From Notholithocarpus densiflorus (lineage: Eukaryota; Streptophyta; Magnoliopsida; Fagales; Fagaceae), in the NCBI GenBank assembly GCA_030021035.2, contig JARYZH020000229.1, forward strand, positions 62,001 through 126,000: a DNA stretch of 64,000 nt, read 5' to 3'. Positions 12,175-20,582 of this stretch are shown here, one piece after another. The translations under genes were made by a program, and so were the position numbers. Numbering within the stretch: the stretch's first letter is position 1; every line of letters starts with the position of its first letter. The notes below the pieces were generated by a model, which was not told the origin of the DNA, did no database searches, and saw only the letters and a list, made by a program, of their open reading frames with translations.

Positions 12175-14260
12175 GTGTGTGTGTGTGTGCGCGCGCGCGC
12201 GAGCTCATTTGTGGGTGGATTGGTCTACATGTCCAGTTCATGAGTGCCGGAATCCATTCATGCATGTAATTAATGGAATATGTTTCAGTGCTTGGGGGAT
12301 GCCTGCTACATTTCCTGCTAATATTAGTAAAGTTTATTTGCACCATCAGATTAAGACTGGATTTAATCTACTCCAAGATGATGCAATCACTACTTCTCTT
12401 GTGTTTTTGGAAATCATTGTAAGTTTTAAATTTATGGGGGACTCAACAAAAGTTCCATCTGTGGGGCTTGGTATGTTGCTGCACTACCCCAGAATTTTCA
12501 ATTTTTGAATTTGGAAACATTGGTAGAGTTATTCTTCATCCCAGTGTGCAGTCCATTACAAAAAAACGCTTAAAACAGAGAATTGATAATTTGAGATTTC
12601 TGCATTTATATGTCCGTACTTATATACATTAAAGTGCCTAGTGCTTTGAGTTATATAAGGTTAATATTTTTATATTGAACATAAAATTTTCAATAAGTAA
12701 TTCAAATCTTATCATATAATATACCTAACCTTGGTTGCTCCAAAACCACAGTTCTTAGGAGCTTGGCTGGTTACTCCAGCAGTTTAACCATTCAGCCAAC
12801 GTATGACAATAATGGATCAATTGCATCATGCTAATATAATTTTGATGTGGTTGTTTCTGGGGTGGCTGCCACTGGAACTATCTACCATGTAACTGTACCT
12901 AATTTCAACTACATATTCTAACATTTCCACACACAATTTTGTAATTCTCTTTGGAAGTTAGAATTTGAGATGGGTGCACAGTATCATTGCTCTGGAATAT
13001 TTTTGTTCTATATCCTCATGGTGGGATTGTGACACATAGGCTAATTCATAAACTCTGGCACTGGCAGTGGTTTTTATTGTGATATTTTTTCCTCCCATCA
13101 TACATGATCCATGTAGGTGAAGGTAACGAACTCGAAAGACTACTACCCGAGGAAGACACCATAGCTTCAAGTTCCAGCTTAGCAGAGAGGCCTTTCTCCG
13201 ATTCTGAGGATTCAGATGATTTCTGGAAAGCATTTGTTACATCATCGTCACCTGTTGATGAAGTTGCAAAAGATAACAATGGTTTCGTTCCACGATCAAA
13301 ACATGTCTCAATGGTTGAGAAGGACAGTGTTGAAAGTGGTAAAGATGAGTCCTCAAAGCTGCCAAATTCTTCCAAGCCTGTAAAACGAAATAAATGGAAA
13401 CCTGAGGAGGTTAAGAAGCTAATTGATTTGCGTGGAGAATTGCATAGCAAATTCCAAGTTGTGAAGGGAAGAATGGCCCTTTGGGAACAGATATCTGGAA
13501 GCTTGTTGTCTGATGGGATCAATCGAAGTCCAGGACAATGCAAATCTCTATGGACATCTCTGGTTCTGAAATATGAGGTTTGTTCTTGCTTCTTTTGGTT
13601 ATTTTAATCTTTGGATGTCATTTTGAATTTCTATTATGAATTCTTATCTAGCAATGCCTCTGGATGGAAGGTACATTCATCATATGTGTGTGCACATGTG
13701 ATATTTAGGATTTTATGTCCCTATCTTTGCCTACATAATTTTGAGTTTTAAAGCCAATGAGCCAGATCTCATCTGGTACCTTCTTCTCCCACAATAATTG
13801 GTTGGAGGGTTGTGGTTCAAGATCCACTAGGTGCATAACTTACCAATACAGAAAAGAAAAACAAACAAACAAAAAAAAGTTTTGTAGACTTTTGAATATG
13901 TTCAGAAAATATGGTTTTGATGACTAAGATCAGAAAATTCTCTAGGATTATGACCTTTGCAGGCCCTCAAATAATTGGCAAGCGCTCACCCTGTCTGTTT
14001 TGTTAATGATGGCAACACCCTCCCATCCTCTCCTGACAGTTAATTAACAACGATATTTTTGTGAACAGGAGGGCAAGAATGGGAAGGAAAGCATGGAGAG
14101 CTGGCCTTTTTTTGAGGACATGAGTAAAATTTTGTCTAATTAAAAAGATTTTTGTTTTGAACAGGAGACCAAGAATGGGAAGAAAAGCAAGAAGAGCTGG
14201 CCATATTTTGAGGACATGAATAGAATTTTGTCTGATCTTGATGTAATGGCAGCAAAATGA
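1860..14260 (+). CDS. RNJ: Ribonuclease J, plastid-targeted, with C-terminal GT-1/trihelix domain
   Basis: Organellar endo/5'-exoribonuclease that trims and surveys plastid RNA. Exons: 1860-1971, 2928-3156, 3723-3846, 5649-5705, 5944-6135, 6213-6290, 7548-7730, 7853-7933, 8912-8977, 9084-9176, 9780-9905, 10346-10459, 11341-11436, 11517-11614, 11694-12142, 13117-13577, 14165-14260. All phases join, giving 884 residues, close to the Arabidopsis protein as I remember it. Residues 1-37 look like a transit peptide. The metal ligands expected of an RNase J are all present: HGHEDH (H144, H146, D148, H149), H214, D236 and H463 of PIHGE. The beta-CASP region includes MSDSTN (265-271). Residues about 789-853 plus the last exon form a trihelix domain (KWKPEEVKKLI, then WEQISGSL). 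The start at 1860 matches MAAF-type family starts and has a strong context; an in-frame ATG at 1800 would add 20 residues. Exon 15 uses a weak GTCTCT donor beside a microsatellite. Confidence 0.93.
2176..2640 (+). repeat. Three degenerate tandem copies of a 150-175 bp unit in RNase J intron 1
   Basis: Three successive units each carry, in order, a GAGAAAATGGAAGAAA-type stretch, AAAACATTGCTTG and GAGAGCTATAAGC-type motifs. The AAAACATTGCTTG landmark recurs near 2253, 2427 and 2577, so spacing is about 174 and then 150 bp. A weaker fourth start may lie near 2035. The repeats are non-coding and sit wholly inside intron 1. Confidence 0.7.
2856..2900 (+). mobile_element. 3' terminus of an RTE-type LINE ending in (TTG)n, next to the exon 2 acceptor
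   Basis: GCTGACCCCAAAATTTTGG followed by AATTAAGGCTTTGTTGTTG is the characteristic 3' end of plant RTE-clade LINEs, which finish in TTG repeats rather than poly(A). The same terminus closes the longer RTE fragment at 6404..6843 (CCAACTCCAAATTTTGG then TTGGTTGTTGTTG). Here it runs directly into the pyrimidine tract (TTC)n before the AG at 2926-2927. Confidence 0.6.
4790..4990 (+). mobile_element. Probable LINE 3'-UTR fragment with poly(A) in RNase J intron 3
   Basis: The stretch ends CTTACTTATC followed by ten A. That is the same ending as the large LINE at 47705 read on its own strand (TTACTTATC then poly(A)). No coding sequence remains. The upstream limit is unclear; 4600..4790 may belong to a different element. 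An ORF at 4002..4379 in this intron matches nothing I know. Confidence 0.45.
5369..5401 (+). repeat. (AG)n microsatellite in RNase J intron 3
   Basis: About sixteen perfect AG dinucleotides, 248 bp upstream of exon 4. Confidence 0.95.
6404..6843 (+). mobile_element. 5'-truncated RTE-clade LINE in RNase J intron 6
   Basis: The fragment is flanked by a perfect 14-bp target-site duplication, TATGGGTTCACGAG (6390..6403 and 6844..6857). Its translation gives the typical end of an RTE reverse transcriptase ORF: KIRNEDIRLKIAVAP, then KMRENHLRWFGHVQRR and NEPVRKSE, with in-frame stops. It ends in a TTG-repeat tail. It is dead and truncated, but the intact duplication shows it arrived by target-primed insertion. 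Confidence 0.85.
12143..12202 (+). repeat. Compound (CT)n(AT)n(GT)n(GC)n microsatellite at the exon 15 splice donor
   Basis: Immediately after the inferred end of exon 15 the sequence runs through CT, AT, GT and GC dinucleotide tracts. The GT donor of intron 15 is the first dinucleotide of the tract. The copy in unit 2 is at 36386..36443 and has diverged in repeat number. The alternating purine-pyrimidine GT/GC part is a candidate Z-DNA-forming stretch. Confidence 0.9.
13752..13878 (+). mobile_element. tRNA-derived SINE in RNase J intron 16
   Basis: A box-A-like region (GCCAATGAGCCAGATCTCA) is followed about 60 bp later by a box-B-like GGTTCAAGATC (13814..13824) and an A-rich tail of AAAC/AAAG units. 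This is the layout of a Pol III promoter in a plant SINE. The same element sits at the equivalent place in unit 2 (37972..38101) and unit 3 (57229..57362), so it predates the segmental duplications. Confidence 0.65.
14069..14143 (+). CDS. RNJ: Alternative terminal exon 17a of RNase J
   Basis: A second last exon lies 21 bp upstream of the canonical one. It has its own acceptor (GTGAACAG, AG at 14067-14068) in the same phase, encodes 24 residues and stops with TAA. Its protein, beginning EGKNGKESMESWPFFEDM, is clearly homologous to exon 17b at 14165..14260, which begins ETKNGKKSKKSWPYFEDM. The two are therefore a tandem exon duplication. Splicing exon 16 to 17a would give an 877-residue isoform that differs only in the last helix of the trihelix domain and lacks the final LDVMAAK tail. 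Both exons persist in units 2 and 3. Use of 17a in mRNA is inference. Confidence 0.7.
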   Translation, partial: EGKNGKESMESWPFFEDMSKILSN

Positions 14261-14980
14261 TGGGCAGAGAAGGAAACCATTTTTACCAATTTTTTAGAAG
14301 ATTCAGCAAGATGGATTTTCTATTAAAATTTGGACAGCTCTGACCACGATGAAGATCCATAAGCAACATAATAATTATATTATGGATTTATGGCGTGGAA
14401 GGTCTCCAGTGAAGTGGAAGAATTGAGCAACAATAGGTGAAGTAGATTTGTAGGACACAAAGACTGTAAATCAATCAAATGAATAGCTGAGAAAGGGGGG
14501 TGTGGGGTGACCTAAAGAGAGAAAAATTTGAATTTTGTTACATTTGACGAAAATGTATCCCTACACATTGCTCTGTTTTGATGTTTACGGATACATTGTA
14601 ACTGCACCATAGTTAATGGTGAAAGTACAATTTCCCCAAAAATATTTATCATTCTATAGGTTTTTATTTTTATTTTTTGGGTGAAGAATCTTATCATTCT
14701 TTAGTTAAATAGATACATTATGGGTAGTATTAACACATTTATGTGGTAGCACTTAGTTTTAGATGGATTCAATCTCATTTTTTGCTTAGTAAATTTGTCT
14801 TCTACATAACACTTGTATTCGAAAAACCACAAACTTAAAAAATAGCAAGCTTGAATGTAAGAATTTGAATAACTCTTTAGTGAAAATAACTATAATGGAA
14901 TGAAATGATTTGATAGGATATTACCAACAAAAGTAGTAATGGTTTCAATATCTAATTGATAGTTTAAAATTAGCCACACA
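14261..14980 (+). other. RNase J 3' UTR and downstream flank
   Basis: No second gene is visible. The stretch is well conserved between the three duplicated units (equivalents begin at 38482 and 57744). The polyadenylation site could not be fixed by eye; AT-rich sequence near 14620-14720 is a candidate region. Confidence 0.5.
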
Positions 14981-15125
14981 ATATCACCACACACCATTGG
15001 TCTAATGGTTACTCTACAAGTATAAGTGCTTGTGGGGTGTGAAGGGCAAGGGCCGGGGTTCAAGTCTCTAAGAGTGAACTGCACACACATATGCACTTAA
15101 ATTAAGATAGAGTAGAATTTCTATC

Positions 15126-15153
<28 letters not shown>
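14981..15153 (+). mobile_element. SINE with box A, box B, poly(A) and 15-bp target-site duplication
   Basis: The insertion is bounded by AAAATTAGCCACACA (14966..14980 and 15154..15168). It carries a tRNA-like box A (TGGTCTAATGGTT, 14998..15010), a box B (GGTTCAAGTCT, 15057..15067) and a tail of about 28 A. The matching place in unit 3 (near 58370..58390) reads straight through as TTAAATTAGCCACAC without the insert. That confirms the insertion and dates it after the unit 1/unit 3 split. Confidence 0.9.
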
Positions 15154-15159
<6 letters not shown>

Positions 15160-15308
15160 AGCCACACATTAGCCCCTACATATGGGGTTTAGACTTTCCT
15201 CAAGGAAAATTTATAAGGAAATTTGGAATTAGCCACACAGTAAATATGGAGAACAAATTGGAGTGAGAAGGAAAATGCTTTGATTTGAGAATATAATTCA
15301 TTCATGCA

Positions 15309-15458
15309 GATTTAGCCCTTACATACAGGGGTTAGACTTTCCTCAAGGAAAATGCTTTATACGGAAATTTGGACTTAGTTTTCGATTTAGCCCCTACATA
15401 TACGGGTTAGACTTTCCTCGAGGAAAATGCTTTGTACGGAAATTTGGACTTAGTTTTC
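15309..15458 (+). repeat. 75-bp tandem repeat, two copies plus an older partial
   Basis: Two head-to-tail 75-bp units each contain TTAGCCC, GGTTAGACTTTCCTC, AAGGAAAATGCTTT-type sequence and GGAAATTTGGACTTAG. A diverged partial unit lies at about 15168..15235, and a related single unit occurs in unit 3 near 58525..58590. It is non-coding. Confidence 0.85.
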
Positions 15459-16306
15459 TCCCATTCTTGAGGCATTGATATTTGGTACAACATAGGGAAT
15501 AATCAAAATCTAGTTTGAAATCCTTGAAAAAGAATGCATATCAAGATATCCATTGATATCCTCTAGCATCATATGTATCTCAAATCATTCTCCTTGGTTG
15601 AATTCAATTAAATACAAAACATTCTCCTTGGTTGAATTCAATTAAACACAACCTACCTTTATGTTCTGAGAAGGAGGGCGAAAATTTATCATAAAATTTT
15701 ACCATACAATCTTCCACCAACTAACAGTAGGTTTCTATATTTCTTATCTTTTTATCTAAAAGAACAGTAGGTTTCTTTTGTCTAATTTGATCCCAAGCAC
15801 TAGCGATAGAAAAAATTCCTGATTTTGAAGGGATTCATACAACTTCGTCATCATTTGATGCATAAATGAAGGTACTCATAAACTCACCAGCATAAGAATT
15901 TTCACATGTAAGAGTTGCTCCGATTTTTGGATACACTTGACTTGAATCAGGTCAGGATCCCAGCAAAGACAAATCATTCCCAATTGATGAAATTGGTAAT
16001 TGTGCAATTTCAACCAAGAAGTATAGCATTCTAGATTCTTTGAGCCTTCACCTCTTTCACCTTTGTTTCTAGTAAACACACTATAGATACACTCCTTTTA
16101 TTAATCAACCTCTTCACCTCTTTTTGTTTTAAGGGTCATTTAGGCCCCTAACATTCCAAACAATTACTTTCATAACTGGCGAGTGTCAAGAGTTATGAGA
16201 TCAAACCCTTTAGCTAGCTCAACTCTAACTTTATTGTTAAATTACCGATTGTCCTAAAAGTTTAAGCTATTGAGATATGAAAATTTAATCATTTAACCAC
16301 ACAATT

Positions 16307-17777
16307 TGTTGTGTCTCAAGGCCAAATGGCAAATAATTCTGAAGTAGTTGAAGAAGTTTGAATTTGAATAGAATTCTAATAAAATTATGTAGTAGATTAG
16401 GATGAGGATTAGGATTTAATTTCAATTTGTATTTAAATTTAAGTAGGAGTTGGATCCTATGTTTTAGGACTTGGTTGTGATGAAGCTTATTACCTCACTA
16501 ATATTTATGTACGTAGGAATTATGAATGAAGCAAGCAGAAATTAAACCAAAAACTCTATTATCCTTCTCAAGTTCAGGAGGCTAGTCACCTTGAATCGAC
16601 TAAGTTATCTTTTTAATTTTCCAATTCACAACATTTGGTATCAGAGCCAACAGATCCATCTAGTTTCTTGAAAAAAAAAAAAAAAAAATTTCAGTCGTGT
16701 TCTCATCCCACACTATCACACTGTCCTCCCATCTACAACCCAAGGCAAACAACAGCCACCATAGTTCCAGATAGTTCCAGGCAGCCGCTGCAACACCCAA
16801 CCCAAAAAAAGAAAAAAAGAAAAAGCCACATCTATCTATCAAGTGTGTCAATCCCAGCAAACAAAGAATGGAGAGCATGTCGGAGATTGTCAACTGAATG
16901 TTAGATATTACCAAGGACATTTCCAAAAGCATAGCAAGGATGGAAGCAAAGATGCAAGATTCGTGGGATCAAATGATAGAGGTCTTAGATAAACAATCCA
17001 ATGTACTTTTGGAACTCAAAGAACAATCAAAAGATCAAGGATCTCATGAAATTTCAGAAAATCAAAGTGAAGTGCTCCAAGCATCACCAACAATTCAAGA
17101 AAATAATATGTTGGAGGGTGCACTTTCTACAAAAATTGAGTTTGAAGATCAAAGGTTCAATGAAGTGGAAAAGATTGACCAAAGGGATCTTTTCATGAAT
17201 TCAAATGAGTCGATCTCAATCCCACATATTGAATTTGTCATTCCCGATGAGTTCAAGGGTATGAGAAGCAAGATATTTTTGTTTCTAGTGCTCACAAAAA
17301 TGGTTAAAGAATTGGTGCAAGTCTCCATGGTCATAATTTTCTTGCAACACTTCAAAATCCGAGGCCGAGTATTCTCCAATCAATGTGAGCAAGGGTTAAT
17401 TTCTATGTTGCAGAATCTTGAGGACAAGATTCATCTAAAGGGGAAGGGAATGTTGTGTCCCAAGGCCAAATGGCAAATAATTCTGAAGTAGTTGAAGAAG
17501 TTTGAATTTGAATAGAATTCTAATAAAATTATGTAGTAGATTAGGATGAGGATTATGATTTAATTTCAATTTGTATTTAAATTTAAGTAGGGGTTGGATC
17601 CTATGTTTTAGGACTTGGTTGTGATGAAGCTTATCTCCTCACTAATATTTATGTACGTAAGAATTATGAATGAAGCAAGCAGAAATTAAACCAAAAACTC
17701 TATTATCCCTCTCAAGTTCAGGAGGCTAGTCACCTTGAATCGACTAAGTTATCTTTTTAATTTTCCAATTCGCAACA
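16307..17777 (+). mobile_element. Intact-looking non-autonomous LTR retrotransposon (1.47 kb)
   Basis: Two 327-bp LTRs, 16307..16633 and 17451..17777, begin TGTTGTGTC and end C(A/G)CAACA. The primer-binding site TTTGGTATCAGAGCC (16634..16648) matches initiator tRNA-Met. A polypurine tract, AAAGGGGAAGGGAA, directly precedes the second LTR. There is no protease, integrase or reverse transcriptase, so it depends on a helper element. The flanking 5-mers CAATT and TTATT look like a decayed target duplication. The LTRs differ at only a few positions, so the insertion is fairly recent. Confidence 0.88.
16898..17491 (+). CDS. ORF of the non-autonomous LTR element, unknown function
   Basis: A 197-codon frame in the internal region, running slightly into the 3' LTR. 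The first third is coiled-coil-like and rich in Lys, Glu and Gln (ISKSIARMEAKMQDSWDQM). The middle holds HIEFVIPDEFKGM and then HFKIRGRVFSNQ. The same two motifs occur in order in the retroelement fragment at 33892..34200 (HIDFVFPEEFYGVM and HYKTRGRVFLNQ), so the peptide is shared by two otherwise different non-autonomous elements. It has no gag zinc knuckle. I do not recognise the family, and it may be only a relic of a longer polyprotein. Confidence 0.45.
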   Translation: MLDITKDISKSIARMEAKMQDSWDQMIEVLDKQSNVLLELKEQSKDQGSHEISENQSEVLQASPTIQENNMLEGALSTKIEFEDQRFNEVEKIDQRDLFMNSNESISIPHIEFVIPDEFKGMRSKIFLFLVLTKMVKELVQVSMVIIFLQHFKIRGRVFSNQCEQGLISMLQNLEDKIHLKGKGMLCPKAKWQIILK

Positions 17778-18164
17778 TTATTCTAACACTCTCCAACTTA
17801 GGATCTCATGCTCTGATACCATGTTAAATTACCAATTGTCACAAAAACTTAAGCTATAGTCTATTGACATATGGTAAATTTAATTATTTAACCACACAAT
17901 TCTAACATTAACCTCTCCTCCATTCACAACCTTTTCCGCCATTCTTCTTTAATTTTGAACGCTTAAATAGCACTGATAGTTACGGCACCTCCATCTCTTG
18001 GCAACAATAAGTGAGTGTCACATGGATTGAGTTATGCTTGCAAAAACATAGTATGCAAGGAATTAAAAGACAAAAAAGAACGCCTAGGATAGATGATAAA
18101 CTTAGATCTAACTAAACCTATGTATTTGACTATTTGTATAATTTCCAACATTACATTTTCGGTG

Positions 18165-18720
18165 CCAGCGGCTGGTGCACCCTGTAGCCAGTGCTAGCAT
18201 TCAAGAGCACTTCTCACATCAGCTCCAAGCAAACCTGTCTCCGCATTTTTCTTCCCACTGGTCATCGGGCTGCCATTGAAGAAGACAAATTACAAGCTGC
18301 AAATGCATTGACTCAGTCAAAAATAAAATTACATATAAAAAAGAAAATTTTCAAATCGAAGACGAGAGCCTTTTCACTTGTGAAGATTGATAGTGACAGA
18401 TATGCAAGAATATGACTGCTCAAGGGTCCAGTACTGTTTTGTTTTGATTCAGCTAGACCTCTCTTTGGTGTTGGTTTGGTCGGATTGTGTTTGGATTTCC
18501 TGCTGTTAGTTTGTGTGGTGATGTGTTTTCTTGTAAAATAAGACCTGTTGTAATATTTATGTTTGTAAGACTTATGTTTATGTAATATAGCTCCCGTTTA
18601 TGCAAAAAAAAAGAAAAAGAATATGACTGCTCTATCGAGGTTCTTCATTTGGAAGCACCGAAGCAGAGGACTTGGAGAGACCAAAACACCAACTAATATC
18701 ATGGTCCAAAGTGAATGCAA
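18165..18720 (+). other. Conserved non-repetitive block shared with unit 3, coding status unknown
   Basis: Outside the LINE tail, this block aligns with 59970..60003 plus 60422..60870. The best short frame (18191..18415) contains KLQAANALTQSKIKLH; the unit 3 copy has KLQVVNALTQLKRKLH. Both keep the frame there, but both stop soon after and nothing was recognised. It could be an exon relic or a non-coding segment. Confidence 0.3.
18422..18616 (+). mobile_element. 195-bp LINE 3' tail with 16-bp target-site duplication
   Basis: Both sides carry AAGAATATGACTGCTC (18406..18421 and 18617..18632). The insert is GT-rich non-coding sequence ending in an A-rich tail (AAAAAAAAAGAAA). Unit 3 at about 60625 has the uninterrupted site (AAGTATATGACTGCTCTATC), which confirms the insertion. 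It is a severely 5'-truncated retroposon. Confidence 0.88.
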
Positions 18721-19225
18721 ATCCTCTGTATTATTTTTTGTGTATCACTCTATGTTCCACTAATCACTACTTACCATGTATATGACTGCTTTTCATTTTA
18801 AACTTCAGTTATTTTATAAGGAAAGTAAAATGAAAACATGACAAGTAGTGATTGGTGGAACATAGAGTGAATGCATGTTTTATGTAACCACGATAACATT
18901 TGAACGTTCCACCAATGAACTAATAACATGTCTATTTTATTTTTTTAATTTTTTTAAACTTTCAAATATATGGCTAAAGCTGTAGAGAGGAATGAGAGAG
19001 AACCAAAAAAAAATAAAAGGGGGACGAAAGTGGTAAAAGCCTAAGAGGGATCCACGTGATCAGATTGAGCTGAAGGGAAAACCAAAAAATAAAAATAAAA
19101 AAACCACACGAGTTAGCAGCCTAAAGAGGCGAAGAGGCCTTAGCTACCTCAATTGGGACAAGTTTAGCAGGACACAGGAAGCCGACGTTCCATTTTGACA
19201 CCTTTCCATGTGACATGCCACACCA

Positions 19226-20582
19226 CCAGTGACGGCTCCAGAAATATTTTTCAGGAGGGTCATTCAAATTTAAGAAGTTAACAGTGACCTCTTTGTAAAT
19301 AATATTTTTTTTATCTCATCTTGATTATTAAGATGATAAGATGAGATTTTTCGCAATCTATGATTCAAATGAATATTTTTCAAGTCAACATGAGTTTTTT
19401 TAAATAATAAATCTTAGGTGGGAAATGAATTCTGCGGTATACGTGATTTCTTTATAAAAAAATTATCCATAATACAGTAAGAGAATAAAGGATAGACTAT
19501 AAGTTCATTGAGCATATTGTTCCTTAGTAGCACCAATTATAACATGTCATAGTAGTTAATTATGAAGAAAATTAAATAATTAAACTTTTAGTGTTTGTTT
19601 GGTATGATTAATTTTGCCAACTTACTATTCAGCTTATTTTTGCTACTATTCATGAGTCTCACTGCACTTTTTGCTACTATTCATGGATCCCACTATACTA
19701 TTTCAGCTAACTTTTATATTTATCTACAGTACTTTCAGCAAAAAGTTTTCAATTTCAGCAAAATAAGCGAATCCCAAACAGTTTCAGCAAAAAGTATTCA
19801 TGAGTCCCACTGCACTTTTTACTACTATTCATGGGTCCCACTATACTATTTCAGCTAACTTTTACCTTTATCTATAGTACTTTCAGTAAAAAGTTTTCAG
19901 TTTCAGCAAAATAAGCGGATCCCAAACAAACCCTTAGTATTGCTAAAATTAAATCTTGGAAATCATCAATTGTCTCTTACTATTATAACAAAGTCATTAA
20001 TTATTATTGTTAAGTAAACGTTAATTATTATTGCTTGGAATATTTTAATTTATTATTTATTAGTTTTTGTCTAAACTCTTTTCAATTATTTTATTCAACT
20101 CAACTTTGACAACTTATTAGTCTTTATAATTTATTAAGAATATATATATATATATTTTTTTCTTTTGCATTAATCTATCAAGATTTCAACGCAATAATAC
20201 AATCATTAAAAAAAAAAAAAATTGGCTTCACTTCCCACTTCCTAGTTCCCACTGTTTATACTTTACTGCCTACTTAATTTTTTTTTTCCTAAGATTTAAG
20301 ATCAACAAATTACTAATTTTTGTTGTTAGGCTTGCTATTTTTTTTTTATCAGATTTTATATCAAATTGGTTTGTTGTTGGTTTTAAAAAAAAAAATAGAA
20401 AAGCCAAGATACATTTTGGTATTGAATTGATTTGTTATTGGGTTTATTTAAGGGGGTTCAAAATTAATTTAGGATGGTCAAAACAAAAACTTTAAAAATA
20501 TTATTATATGTAAAAAAAAGAAAAAATCCAAAAGTCAGGGGGTTCATTTGAACCCCCTGAACACTATGTGGCGCTGCCACCG
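19226..20582. mobile_element. Non-autonomous hAT-like element (1.36 kb)
   Basis: The terminal sequences CAGTGACGGCTCC and, inverted from the other end, CGGTGGCAGCGCC form an imperfect inverted repeat of the CAGTGGCGG type seen in many plant hAT elements. A 10-bp direct repeat, TGCCACACCA, lies at 19216..19225 and 20583..20592; 8 bp is usual for hAT. There is no transposase. A second MITE is nested inside at about 19590..19935. Confidence 0.75.
19590..19935. mobile_element. Nested MITE with GTTTGTTTGG termini and internal duplication
   Basis: It begins AGTGTTTGTTTGGTATG and ends with the near-inverse GGATCCCAAACAAACCCTT. The interior holds two tandem copies of a block containing CTACTATTCATG, CCCACTATACTATTTCAGC and AAAAAGTTTTCA. 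The element lies inside the hAT-like insertion, so it is younger. A short ORF at 19595..19858 is a by-product of the repeat. Confidence 0.65.

Larger units (their letters stand above)
16235..17907 (-). mobile_element. SMART/TRIM-like micro LTR retrotransposon, split by a larger element
   Basis: The right LTR is 17822..17907 (86 bp), with ends TGTTAAATTACC and CTAACA. On the minus strand it is followed at once by a tRNA-Met-type primer site, TGGTATCAGAGC. The internal region is only about 33 bp. The left LTR is the homologous 16235..16306, completed by about 17778..17788. It was cut in two when the 1.47-kb element at 16307..17777 landed in it. The unsplit element would be about 200 bp, in the range of SMART elements. 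It has no coding capacity. The outer target-site duplication is not clear. Confidence 0.7.

Noticed and set aside
12173..12508. 111-codon ORF starting in the compound microsatellite
   Set aside because: Starts within dinucleotide repeats in intron 15; nothing conserved beyond what the duplication explains.
13046..13543. Minus-strand ORF of 165 codons, repeated at 37233..37766
   Set aside because: Exact antisense of RNase J exon 16. It is open in both copies only because the copies are nearly identical.
14998..15067. Possible tRNA gene
   Set aside because: A and B boxes are present but the cloverleaf does not close, and poly(A) with a target-site duplication shows it is a SINE.
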